8,252 nucleotides of DNA, taken from positions 1 to 8,252 of the forward strand of contig URSX01000076.1 in NCBI GenBank assembly GCA_900550615.1, given 5' to 3'. Shown here one piece after another: positions 1-6,163 of the stretch. A program made the translations under genes and the position numbers. Each line of letters opens with the position of its first letter. The stretch's first letter is position 1. The notes below the pieces were generated by a model. It searched no databases and was not told where the DNA came from. It saw nothing but the letters and a program-made list of their open reading frames with translations. The stretch comes from an uncultured Eubacteriales bacterium (lineage in GTDB: Bacteria > Bacillota > Clostridia > Oscillospirales > Oscillospiraceae).

Positions 1-83
1 AATGGCGAGGGACACCCTTCTTGGGTTTCCCTCGCACACCCTTCCTTACCGTTAGCGAAAATATACCTCTTTATTGACAGTCT
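1..83 (+). repeat. Partial copy of dispersed MITE-like repeat (right-hand part)
   Basis: This stretch aligns without gaps to 5995-6077, with 69 of 83 bases identical by my count and only 4 differences in the first 50. It contains a hairpin (5-17 pairing with 23-35 around the loop TTCTT, one C/T mismatch), the conserved stretch CACACCCTTCCTTACC, and a right end TTTATTGACAGTCT. The similarity stops at base 83, exactly where the complete copy's terminal inverted repeat stops. The left part lies outside the window. No coding potential is seen. Confidence 0.75.
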
Positions 84-85
84 CA

Positions 86-121
86 AAAGCTCCGACCCTT
101 GCGGGGTCGGAGCTTTCTTTT
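86..121. terminator. Bidirectional intrinsic terminator downstream of the CapD-like gene
   Basis: A perfect 13-bp stem (86-98 with 104-116, core GCTCCGACCC/GGGTCGGAGC) closes a 5-nt loop. On the plus strand it is followed by CTTTTTT, a good U-tract. On the minus strand the tail is only TTTT, partly inside the stem. It lies directly beyond the stop codon of the minus-strand dehydratase gene, so it probably ends that transcript, and it may also end plus-strand transcription entering from the left of the window. Confidence 0.8.
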
Positions 122-2041
122 TTATTCGTTGGCAGCGGCAGCCTGCCGCACCTCCTGAGCCTGGGCGGCCTTTTTGTTGACCTCCTCCGGGTCGCGGAAG
201 GTAGGCACTGTCTTGCGGATCACATCCAGCACAGCCGACTGCTCCTCGGTCTCGATGGCAGCGCGCACCAGTTCCAGCTTCCGCTCCACCTCTTCCCGAG
301 GCAGCCCCTTATCTCGCTCAATGAAGATCATATCGTTGCTGGTCTTGTCCAACTCCTCCGTCTTCATCAGCAGCTCCTCATAGAGCTTTTCGCCAGGCCG
401 CAGACCGATCTCCACAATGTCAATATCCTTGTAGGGTGTGAGTCCGGACAGACGGATCATATTTTCCGCCAAATCCAGAATCTTCACCGGCTTGCCCATA
501 TCCAGCACGTACAGCTCTCCGTTGTGTGCCATAGCACAGGTGACCATCACCAGCTGCACCGCCTCAGTAATGGTCATAAAGTAGCGGATGATCCTCTTGT
601 CCGTCAGCGTAACCGGGCCACCGGCCTCGATCTGCCGCTTGAACAGCGGAATCACCGAGCCGTTGCTGCCCAGCACATTGCCAAAGCGCACGGCGGTGAA
701 CTCCGTCTTGCTGTTTTCCCGGCACTGGATCACCATTTCGCACAAGCGTTTGCTGGCGCCCATCACATTGGTGGGGTTCACCGCCTTGTCGGTGGAGATC
801 AGCAGGAATTTTTCCACGCCGTACTTCTCCGCCATCTCCGCCACATTGTATGTACCCAGCACATTATTCTTCAGCGCTTCCACGCCGGAATGCTCCATCA
901 GCGGCACATGCTTGTGGGCGGCGGCATGAAATACGATCTCCGGCCGCAGCTCCCGAAAAATATGATCCAGCCGCTCCACATCCCGCACAGAGGCAATGAT
1001 GACCTCCAGGTTCAGCGCATCCCCATACTTACGGATCAGCTCCTGCTGCACGTCGTAGGCGTTGTTCTCGTAAATATCCAGAATCGCCAGCTTTTTCGGG
1101 TGCAGAGCCGCGATCTGCCGGCACAGCTCCGAGCCGATGGACCCGCCGCCGCCGGTGACCAGAACGGTCTTCCCTGCGTAAAACGCCTTGGTCTCGGGAT
1201 TCTCCACCTCAATGGTATCCCGGAACAGCAGATCCTCTATCCGGAAATCTCGCAGCACCCGCTTGGTCGGGGTATTTTCCTCTCCTTCGGACGGGTAGTC
1301 ATAGATTTTCACCGTACAGCCAGTGCGGCGGTAGCGCTCGTATATCCTCTGCTTACATTCCACCGTCAGATCCGGCAAGGCAATGATGATCTCCTGCACC
1401 TTCATCCGCTTGAGCAGAGCCACCGTTCCGGCATCCTCGTGATAGATGGGCACGCCGTTGACCGTCTGCCCCACCTTTTCCGGGTCGGTGTCGATAAAGC
1501 AAATCGGCACATACCGGGAGCGGGGATTGCGGAAGAACTCATCCGCCAGGGTCGCGCCCACATTGCCCGCCCCTACGATGGCCACCTCTACCTTATAGAT
1601 CTGGCTCAGGGAGTTGCCCTCAATGGATTTATCGGCGCTTTTATTGCGGTATGCATACAAAAGCTGATAGCAGTACCGGCTCAGCAGCGTCACCAGCAGG
1701 ATGGCCATGGCCACGATTGTGTGCACGCCGATGCCCAGATTCACCGCGAACCAGATCCGGCCCACCAGCATCAGTATCAGGTTTGAAATAAAATCCGACA
1801 CCATAATGGTCAGATAAGTCTGGATATTGGCATAGCGCCAGATGTTCCTGTATACGCCGAAGATGAACCGCCCGGACATGATCACCACCACCAGCGCCAG
1901 CAGCCGGGTCAGATTGGCCTCGCCGTTGAGCACGATGGATCGCAGTCCCAGCTTTCCTACCAAGCTTGTCATATAGTACAGGCAGGCGATAATGGCGATA
2001 TCCACCAGCACCAGCTCAATTTTTCTTCTGCTTAATTTCAT
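122..2041 (-). CDS. Membrane-anchored nucleotide-sugar 4,6-dehydratase (CapD/PglF/FlaA1-like)
   Basis: The 639-residue protein is the long, membrane-bound form of the UDP-N-acetylglucosamine 4,6-dehydratase family, which makes keto-deoxy sugar nucleotides for capsule, lipid-linked glycans or protein glycosylation. About four hydrophobic segments occupy residues 10-125. A first Rossmann domain starts at AIVGAGNVG (154-162), and the catalytic SDR domain starts at TGGGGSIG (296-303). HAAAHKHVPLME (372-383) and STDKAVNPTNVMGASK (416-431) are family signatures. Met427 stands where classical SDR enzymes have the catalytic Tyr; in PglF-type enzymes the Thr-Asp-Lys preceding it (here 417-419) is held to do the chemistry. 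The tail after about 614 is Ala/Glu-rich. ATG at 2041 is preceded by AAAGGA, 11 nt away. The gene stands alone, with its own promoter and terminator and no glycan genes beside it, so the exact substrate cannot be told. Confidence 0.93.
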   Translation of the reverse strand: MKLSRRKIELVLVDIAIIACLYYMTSLVGKLGLRSIVLNGEANLTRLLALVVVIMSGRFIFGVYRNIWRYANIQTYLTIMVSDFISNLILMLVGRIWFAVNLGIGVHTIVAMAILLVTLLSRYCYQLLYAYRNKSADKSIEGNSLSQIYKVEVAIVGAGNVGATLADEFFRNPRSRYVPICFIDTDPEKVGQTVNGVPIYHEDAGTVALLKRMKVQEIIIALPDLTVECKQRIYERYRRTGCTVKIYDYPSEGEENTPTKRVLRDFRIEDLLFRDTIEVENPETKAFYAGKTVLVTGGGGSIGSELCRQIAALHPKKLAILDIYENNAYDVQQELIRKYGDALNLEVIIASVRDVERLDHIFRELRPEIVFHAAAHKHVPLMEHSGVEALKNNVLGTYNVAEMAEKYGVEKFLLISTDKAVNPTNVMGASKRLCEMVIQCRENSKTEFTAVRFGNVLGSNGSVIPLFKRQIEAGGPVTLTDKRIIRYFMTITEAVQLVMVTCAMAHNGELYVLDMGKPVKILDLAENMIRLSGLTPYKDIDIVEIGLRPGEKLYEELLMKTEELDKTSNDMIFIERDKGLPREEVERKLELVRAAIETEEQSAVLDVIRKTVPTFRDPEEVNKKAAQAQEVRQAAAANE

Positions 2042-2107
2042 GACAGATCCAATCCTTTGCCTTATCAGAGGAGATCTACTCCCTTGTTCTCTGTAGCAAG
2101 TCTTATT

Positions 2108-2136
2108 ATTTTACCATAGGAAAGCGGATTTGTCAT
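2108..2136 (-). promoter_or_regulatory. Sigma-A promoter of the CapD-like gene
   Basis: Read on the minus strand: -35 ATGACA (2136-2131), a 17-bp spacer, and -10 TAAAAT (2113-2108) with an upstream TGG that makes an extended -10. Each hexamer matches the consensus at 5 of 6 positions. The predicted start is near 2101, which gives a 5' UTR of about 60 nt. It shows that the dehydratase is transcribed independently of spoIIR. Confidence 0.75.
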
Positions 2137-2180
2137 CCTTTCTTAACACATATTTAAAAATTATTCATAATCCACTTCCG

Positions 2181-2813
2181 TCACTTGTGCAGCCACTGCC
2201 GCAGCTGCTCCCACAGCTCCACGCAGCGGAACTTCACCCGGTACTCCTCATCCGTCTCCTGCATGATGTCCAGATCCTCCCGCTCCATGCCGCAGGCAAT
2301 GCCCGTTTCCGTCACATCCGCAGCCGCCGTCATGCACAGGGGCGGGTATACCACACACCACCAATTCTGCCCGGTTGCCTCTCCGATGAGCACCCGCAGC
2401 GCCATATACTCCCCCGCCGGCAGTCGGAATCCGTCATACGCCTTCAGGGGGAACTCCGCCGGCTCCAGTCGGGTCTCCACGGCGTCCTCGCAGCCGTTTT
2501 CCCGCAGTGTCTCCTCCGCCATCTGCCGGATGGCGGGCAGGGCGGCCCACAGGGCCGCATTGGCCTCCTCCCGGCTGCTGGAGGCGCGCATGGTCTGCTC
2601 GGTGAAGGCAAGCACCTTGTCCCGCACCTGCAGCTTCAGGCTCTGGTCGCGGTCACTGTCGGAGTTAGCCACCACATGGAGCCGGATCATCTTCCGCTCC
2701 AAGTCATCCTGCTTTCCCAGGGCCGCCGCTCCCACCAGCAGGCATACCGCCAGCATCACCAGCGCCGCACACTCCAGCGCGTTCCATTTACTTGCATATG
2801 GGTTTTTTTTCAT
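2181..2813 (-). CDS. spoIIR: Stage II sporulation protein R
   Basis: This 210-residue protein matches SpoIIR, the forespore-made signalling protein that crosses into the intermembrane space and triggers SpoIIGA to process pro-sigma-E in the mother cell. One N-terminal hydrophobic segment (about 15-33) follows Lys-Lys and acts as signal or anchor. The family hallmark RLHVVANSDSDRDQ is at 44-57, followed by KLQVRDKVL (60-68), LPAGEYMALRVLIGEATGQN (131-150, with the conserved Gly-Glu) and WWCVVYPPLC (151-160). Its length is usual for the family. The ATG at 2813 is the only start that keeps the signal segment, but it has no good Shine-Dalgarno: the best is AGGA about 12 nt upstream, inside the ispE terminator hairpin. 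In Bacillus spoIIR is sigma-F dependent; I could not find a convincing sigma-F promoter here. No terminator is visible after it. Confidence 0.93.
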   Translation of the reverse strand: MKKNPYASKWNALECAALVMLAVCLLVGAAALGKQDDLERKMIRLHVVANSDSDRDQSLKLQVRDKVLAFTEQTMRASSSREEANAALWAALPAIRQMAEETLRENGCEDAVETRLEPAEFPLKAYDGFRLPAGEYMALRVLIGEATGQNWWCVVYPPLCMTAAADVTETGIACGMEREDLDIMQETDEEYRVKFRCVELWEQLRQWLHK

Positions 2814-2815
2814 AG

Positions 2816-2864
2816 AAAAACACCGTCCTATGTAGATTTGCTACACAGTATAGACGGTGTTTTT
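2816..2864 (-). terminator. Intrinsic terminator of ispE, abutting the spoIIR start
   Basis: A long hairpin: a perfect 12-bp outer arm (2816-2827 with 2853-2864, AAAAACACCGTC), a 4-nt TATA bulge, then an 8-bp inner stem (2828-2835 with 2841-2848, one G-U pair) and a 5-nt loop. On the minus strand the last arm ends in TTTTT. It lies 5 nt beyond the ispE stop codon and ends 2 nt before the spoIIR ATG. On the plus strand it is also followed by a T-tract, so it could work both ways. Confidence 0.85.
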
Positions 2865-2869
2865 ATTTT

Positions 2870-3721
2870 TTAAACCCTTTCGGCAAACCAGGTCTGGGGA
2901 TATTCCTTTTTCAGCGTCTCCGCCGCGGCTTTTGCCGCCCCTTCCTCCGTAAACAGGCCATAGACCGCTGAGCCGGAGCCGCTCATGCAGGCATTCCGGG
3001 CGCCTGCGGCAAGGAGCTTTTTCTTAATGGAGAATATCTCGCTGTCCGCCTCCAATACCGCCTCAAAGCAGTTGCCGAGTCTTTGGCTGATCTCCAGCAT
3101 ATCCTGATACTCCAGCGCTTTGGTAACGCCCAGTGAGTCAATGGCGCACTGGGGCTGCTTCCGATCCAGCTCAGCATACATCTCCGCCGTAGACAGGGAG
3201 AAATCCGGCTTGCAGATGACGAACCAGCACAGGGGCAGCTTCGGCAGCTTTAAAAGCTGCTCCCCCCTGCCCCGGACCATGGTGGTCACGCCGCGTACGC
3301 AGAAGGGCACATCGCTGCCCAGCTCTATGGCCATCCGCTCCAGATCCTTGATCATCATCTCCGGTCTGTACAGCTTCCGCAGGCCCCGCAGCACCGCCGC
3401 CGCGTCGGCGCTGCCGCCGCCCAGGCCCGCCTGCATGGGGATGCGCTTTACCAGGCTGATATGCAGCCCGTCGCACACAGCTCCGGTTTTCCTGAAAAAC
3501 AGCCGGGCCGCTCGGATGCAGAGATTCGTGTCGTCGCAGGGCAGCTGGGCGCAGTCGCAGTCCATGGTGATCTCTCCCCCCATGCCGCTCTCCAGGGTGA
3601 TCTCGTCATACAGGGCTGCGCAGGACATCACCGACTGCACCGCGTGGTATCCGTCCGCCTGCTTTTCGCCCACCTCCAGCGTCAGGTTCAGCTTGGCAGG
3701 GGCCAGTTCCGTCACTTTCAT
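2870..3721 (-). CDS. ispE: 4-diphosphocytidyl-2-C-methyl-D-erythritol kinase
   Basis: IspE is the GHMP kinase of the methylerythritol phosphate pathway. It phosphorylates CDP-methylerythritol with ATP on the route to isopentenyl diphosphate in the cytoplasm. The 283-residue product has the expected length. APAKLNLTLEV (7-17) carries the conserved Lys10 and Asn12, DGYH is at 23-26, and the ATP-binding glycine loop PMQAGLGGGSADAA is at 95-108. GSDVPF (135-140) contains the likely catalytic Asp137, and the C-terminal GHMP motif MSGSGSAVYGLF is at 246-257. The frame is open much further upstream, but MKVTELAPAKLN is the family's normal N-terminus. Its ATG overlaps the stop of the upstream gene in ATGA, which suggests translational coupling. 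A strong terminator follows. Confidence 0.96.
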   Translation of the reverse strand: MKVTELAPAKLNLTLEVGEKQADGYHAVQSVMSCAALYDEITLESGMGGEITMDCDCAQLPCDDTNLCIRAARLFFRKTGAVCDGLHISLVKRIPMQAGLGGGSADAAAVLRGLRKLYRPEMMIKDLERMAIELGSDVPFCVRGVTTMVRGRGEQLLKLPKLPLCWFVICKPDFSLSTAEMYAELDRKQPQCAIDSLGVTKALEYQDMLEISQRLGNCFEAVLEADSEIFSIKKKLLAAGARNACMSGSGSAVYGLFTEEGAAKAAAETLKKEYPQTWFAERV

Positions 3722-4080
3722 TTCTCTTCCTCTTTTCCTTTCGGCAGTGTGTCGCCGTATTTTTCCCGCAGAGCCCGCTGCACCGCAGGCTCCACCATTC
3801 TTGTGGTCACAAGCTGCAGCGCAATGGCCGCAGCCGCCATAATTTCCTGGGGCAGTACCGCCACCAGCCGCACCGAACGCATGACCATGAAGGTCAGGGC
3901 TCCCAAGGCCAGGCCCAACTGCCACAGGGCACGGCAGAAGCTCTCTCTGGCCAAAGCCAACTGCTCCGGCGAAAGCTTTTCCTTCCGGCGGTAGGGCAGC
4001 CGCCTTATATACTTCCAGCCCAGGCCGCCCAGCACCATGCACGCCGGCACCACAAAGCCCGGCCACCAGATCCAAAGCAT
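3718..4080 (-). CDS. Small membrane protein of unknown function upstream of ispE
   Basis: I do not recognise this 120-residue protein. A Trp-rich hydrophobic segment at 1-22 (MLWIWWPGFV start) is followed by a strongly basic loop (RRLPYRRKEK, 26-35), then hydrophobic stretches at about 52-68 and 72-93, and a charged C-terminus ending in GKEEEK. Two or three membrane spans with a basic cytoplasmic loop are likely. The start at 4080 is preferred because TAGGAGG lies 8 nt upstream; a longer frame to 4158 would read through a hairpin and lacks a ribosome site. The stop overlaps the ispE start by 4 nt, so the two genes very probably form one operon. A link with isoprenoid or envelope metabolism would be guesswork. 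Confidence 0.75.
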   Translation of the reverse strand: MLWIWWPGFVVPACMVLGGLGWKYIRRLPYRRKEKLSPEQLALARESFCRALWQLGLALGALTFMVMRSVRLVAVLPQEIMAAAAIALQLVTTRMVEPAVQRALREKYGDTLPKGKEEEK

Positions 4081-4100
4081 CGCCGCACCTCCTATCAAGT

Positions 4101-4135
4101 AGAGCCGCCGGGAGATAGTTTCTCCCAGCGGCTCT
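4101..4135 (-). terminator. Hairpin between the DUF1015 gene and the ispE operon
   Basis: AGAGCCGC (4101-4108) pairs with GCGGCTCT (4128-4135) and GGGAGA with TCTCCC inside, with one C/A mismatch and a 5-nt loop. It lies 33 nt beyond the DUF1015 stop. On the minus strand, the direction of both genes, it is followed by ACTTGATAGG and not by a U-tract. The better tail (ATTTTA) is on the plus strand. It is therefore a weak or partial terminator for the DUF1015 gene, or a processing or stability hairpin upstream of the membrane-protein/ispE operon. Confidence 0.5.
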
Positions 4136-4167
4136 ATTTTAGCACAATTTACAGGCAAATACCACGA

Positions 4168-5451
4168 TTATTTTACGATCTTGCGGGCCTCGATGTAGTA
4201 GCGCTTGTCCTGAGCATGACCCATGGAGAAGGTCTTGCGGGGCAGCACGCCGTCGGCCATGACGGTCTTGAACAGCTGCTCCTTGCCCATGGCGGGCAGC
4301 TTGATGCCGAAGTTGCCGGGCTTGCTGCCCAGCTCGTCCACCACCTCGTCGCCGTGGATGTAGTCCACCTCGCCGCCGAACTCCTTGAGATACTGATCCA
4401 GGAAGGTCTGCACGGAGGCGACGCACAGCTGCTTTTCGGGATGGGGAATGGTGATGAAGCCGGTCTTGTCCTCGTAGTTGTAGGCAAACACATGGCCCTC
4501 GCCCTGTCCCTCATAGCAGTCGGGATAGAACTTTTTCAGCTCGGAGAGCAGGTGCTCGGGCTTCACGCCGAAGAGCACCCGGTGGATGGGCTCAAACTGC
4601 AGAGCGTCGTCGTGATTGTTCACCACTTCCACCAGAGCATAGCGGGCGGGCAGAGCCAGATACTCCTCGGGGGTCTTGCCCTTCTTCTGCTCCTCGTAGC
4701 AGGCCTTGGCGGTGGCCAGGGAGTGGTTGCCGTCTCCCACGGCGAACAGCAGCGGAGCCGCGCCGGAGAGGTTATACTTCTTCATCTGGGCCTCGTCGGA
4801 GCACAGACCGGTGAGGGCATCGGCTACGGCGTCGACCTGCGCGTCGGAGAGCTTGTAGCCCTTGATGTGGCCGCCGTTTTGCATCAGGTCGAAGTCATAG
4901 ACCACCTCCATGCTGTCAGCGGCAGCGGTGAGGGGCTCGATGACGGTCTTCTCGGGGTTATCAATGAGCAGCATCACGTGGGGCAGCTCAATGGGAGCGT
5001 TGCGGCGCACCCGGGCACGGGGAGGAATACGGTCCTGAACGGTGGCCTCGGTGGCGCGGATCAGGGCGCCGGAGCCGGGGGTGAAGTCGTAAGCATCCAG
5101 ATCCACCATACCTACCAGGCCGTGGCGGATCTTGCCGTCAGACTGCTCGCGCTCCACATAGATCAGGGAGTCGCTCAGGGTCTTGAACACTCCCTCGTCC
5201 ATATATTTCTTCATGGAGGCGTTGATGTTCCCAATGAGCTCATCCACATTGGGAGCCTTCAGATTGGCCTCGGGCAGGATCAGGCGCAGGGTGGAGGGGG
5301 CGTCGCCCACCTGCTTTTCCACGGCCTCCCAATACTCCGGCTCGGAGGTGAACTGGTCGCAGGCCACCACGGCCCACTTGGTCATGTCGCAATCCTTGGG
5401 CATCAGGATGTCAGCGGGATAGAAGCCCAGCTTTTCAAACTTCTTGTTCAT
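4168..5451 (-). CDS. DUF1015 family protein
   Basis: The 427-residue soluble protein belongs to the DUF1015 (COG4198) family, whose biochemical role I do not know; old database labels linking it to Spo0J/ParB are not supported by anything visible here. Features seen: LGFYPADILMPKD at the N-terminus, WAVVACDQFTSEPEYW (26-41), IRATEATVQDRIPPR (131-145), the Gly/His-rich AVGDGNHSLATAKA (237-250) and VVNNHDDALQFEPIHR (276-291). The clustered Asp/Asn/His residues suggest an enzyme active or metal site, which is inference. There is no signal peptide or membrane segment. ATG at 5451 has AAGGAGG 6-7 nt upstream. The gene has its own promoter and is followed by a hairpin, so it is probably monocistronic. 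In other Clostridia I recall relatives near serine biosynthesis genes; none are present here. Confidence 0.92.
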   Translation of the reverse strand: MNKKFEKLGFYPADILMPKDCDMTKWAVVACDQFTSEPEYWEAVEKQVGDAPSTLRLILPEANLKAPNVDELIGNINASMKKYMDEGVFKTLSDSLIYVEREQSDGKIRHGLVGMVDLDAYDFTPGSGALIRATEATVQDRIPPRARVRRNAPIELPHVMLLIDNPEKTVIEPLTAAADSMEVVYDFDLMQNGGHIKGYKLSDAQVDAVADALTGLCSDEAQMKKYNLSGAAPLLFAVGDGNHSLATAKACYEEQKKGKTPEEYLALPARYALVEVVNNHDDALQFEPIHRVLFGVKPEHLLSELKKFYPDCYEGQGEGHVFAYNYEDKTGFITIPHPEKQLCVASVQTFLDQYLKEFGGEVDYIHGDEVVDELGSKPGNFGIKLPAMGKEQLFKTVMADGVLPRKTFSMGHAQDKRYYIEARKIVK

Positions 5452-5510
5452 GTTGTTCCTCCTTGTATGGCAGTAAAAGTGCCTTTTCAGCGGTTTTGCT
5501 TCTACCCTGC

Positions 5511-5539
5511 ATTATACATAACTCCGCCTCTCTTTTCAA
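5511..5539 (-). promoter_or_regulatory. Sigma-A promoter of the DUF1015 gene
   Basis: Read on the minus strand: -35 TTGAAA (5539-5534), a 17-bp spacer, and a consensus -10 TATAAT (5516-5511). The predicted start is near 5504 and the 5' UTR about 53 nt, ending in a strong ribosome site. This is the best-matching promoter in the window and implies steady expression. Confidence 0.85.
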
Positions 5540-5602
5540 TCACTTTCCGCCAAATATCCAAAAATTTTAAGATGCCCTCACATTTTTTGTGTTGGAATAA
5601 TC

Positions 5603-5619
5603 CTGTCCGTCCCGGACAG
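5603..5619. promoter_or_regulatory. Perfect dyad in the divergent intergenic region
   Basis: CTGTCCGTCCCGGACAG is a 7-bp inverted repeat around 3 nt, 45 nt upstream of the DUF378 start and 64 nt upstream of the DUF1015 -35 box. It could be an operator or a short RNA hairpin in the DUF378 leader. No matching promoter for the plus-strand gene was convincing, so its role is open. Confidence 0.35.
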
Positions 5620-5663
5620 ACTATCTCACAGCGTATTTTTTAGGAAAAGGAGGGGAATTCATC

Positions 5664-5870
5664 GTGAAGATCGTGGATCGCATCGCTCTGATCCTGGTCA
5701 TTATCGGTGCGCTGAACTGGGGCAGCGTGGGCTTGTTTGCCTTTGACTGCGTGGCCTTTATCTGCGGCGGCCAGCTGGCCGTTCTCAGCCGAATCATCTA
5801 CGCGCTGGTAGGCATCGCCGGACTGTGGTGTATCACATTTTTGTTCCGTGACACGCCGGACGACACCTGA
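5664..5870 (+). CDS. DUF378 (YuzA-like) small membrane protein
   Basis: The 68-residue protein has two membrane spans (about 7-28 and 42-61) joined by a short Gly-containing loop. The diagnostic DUF378 motif is NWGSVGLFAFD (18-28), followed by a second helix that starts with SRIIYALVG (42-50). Molecular function of the family is unknown. It starts at GTG (5664), supported by AAGGAGGGG ending 8 nt upstream; there is no competing ATG. The C-terminus is acidic (DTPDDT). It is divergent from the DUF1015 gene and followed by a hairpin, so it is likely monocistronic. The minus-strand frame across it is a shadow. Confidence 0.9.
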   Translation: MKIVDRIALILVIIGALNWGSVGLFAFDCVAFICGGQLAVLSRIIYALVGIAGLWCITFLFRDTPDDT

Positions 5871-5889
5871 ATATCCGAATGTGTTGAAG

Positions 5890-5915
5890 AGCGGACGTCC
5901 CATAGGACGTCCGCT
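5890..5915 (+). terminator. Hairpin downstream of the DUF378 gene
   Basis: AGCGGACGTCC (5890-5900) pairs perfectly with GGACGTCCGCT (5905-5915) around the loop CATA, 19 nt after the stop codon. The stem is strong, but the following bases (TCAGCGTGTC) hold no U-tract. It may act together with the adjoining repeat's hairpins, or as a 3' stabilising structure. Confidence 0.5.
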
Positions 5916-5917
5916 TC

Positions 5918-6077
5918 AGCGTGTCGAAAAAGTCTTTTCGCCCCGCTGTCTAAGTTTTTGAAACTTTGAAAAAGTTTCAAAAACTACTGATTTCAATGGT
6001 GAGGGAAACCCTTCTTGGATTTCCCTCACACACCCTTCCTTACCGCTGCCGCAATCTTATCACTTTATCGACAGTCT
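5918..6077 (+). mobile_element. Complete MITE-like dispersed element, 160 bp, non-coding
   Basis: The ends form an imperfect terminal inverted repeat. AGCGTGTCGAAAAAGT (5918-5933) matches the reverse complement of ACTTTATCGACAGTCT (6062-6077) at 13 of 16 positions, and the inner 12 bases at 11 of 12. Inside are a small CGAAAA/TTTTCG hairpin (5925-5940), a 15-bp perfect inverted repeat (5953-5985) and a long hairpin (5999-6029). The right half recurs at 1-83. It encodes no protein. I see no obvious target-site duplication. A MITE or other structured intergenic repeat is the best description; whether it moves with a transposase in trans is unknown. Confidence 0.6.
5953..5985. repeat. Perfect 15-bp inverted repeat inside the element
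   Basis: AGTTTTTGAAACTTT (5953-5967) and its exact reverse complement (5971-5985) flank only GAA. The resulting AT-rich hairpin resembles a terminator stem, though it is not followed by a U-tract. It is the most regular structure within the repeat element. Confidence 0.85.
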
Positions 6078-6134
6078 TAGGTGAGGCTTTTTCCCCCTGT
6101 CGAAGAGAGAGAAAACAAGGAGGACGGTTGGGGG

Positions 6135-6163
6135 TGTACAAATGGTCAAACCTGTGGTATACT
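6135..6163 (+). promoter_or_regulatory. Probable sigma-A promoter of the RNase J gene
   Basis: -35 TGTACA (6135-6140, 4 of 6 to consensus), a 17-bp spacer, and -10 TATACT (6158-6163) with a TGG extended -10 just upstream. The predicted start is near 6170, about 307 nt before the RNase J ATG. It is the only convincing promoter between the repeat element and the gene. Confidence 0.65.

Noticed and set aside
74..1786. 570-residue plus-strand open frame opposite the dehydratase gene
   Set aside because: It is a shadow of a high-GC coding sequence. The product is His/Leu-rich and low in recognisable motifs, and the minus strand encodes a complete, motif-bearing enzyme.
4136..4144. TGCTAAAAT on the minus strand as a promoter for the membrane-protein/ispE operon
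   Set aside because: No -35 at suitable spacing, and the implied start falls inside the hairpin arm; mentioned only as an alternative reading.
3718..4158. Longer 146-residue version of the small membrane protein
   Set aside because: The extra N-terminus is translated from the intergenic hairpin and has no ribosome site, while ATG 4080 follows AGGAGG at good spacing.
4216..5643. 475-residue plus-strand open frame opposite the DUF1015 gene
   Set aside because: Antisense shadow with Gly/His/Leu/Val-rich composition; the minus-strand protein has a promoter, a ribosome site and family motifs.
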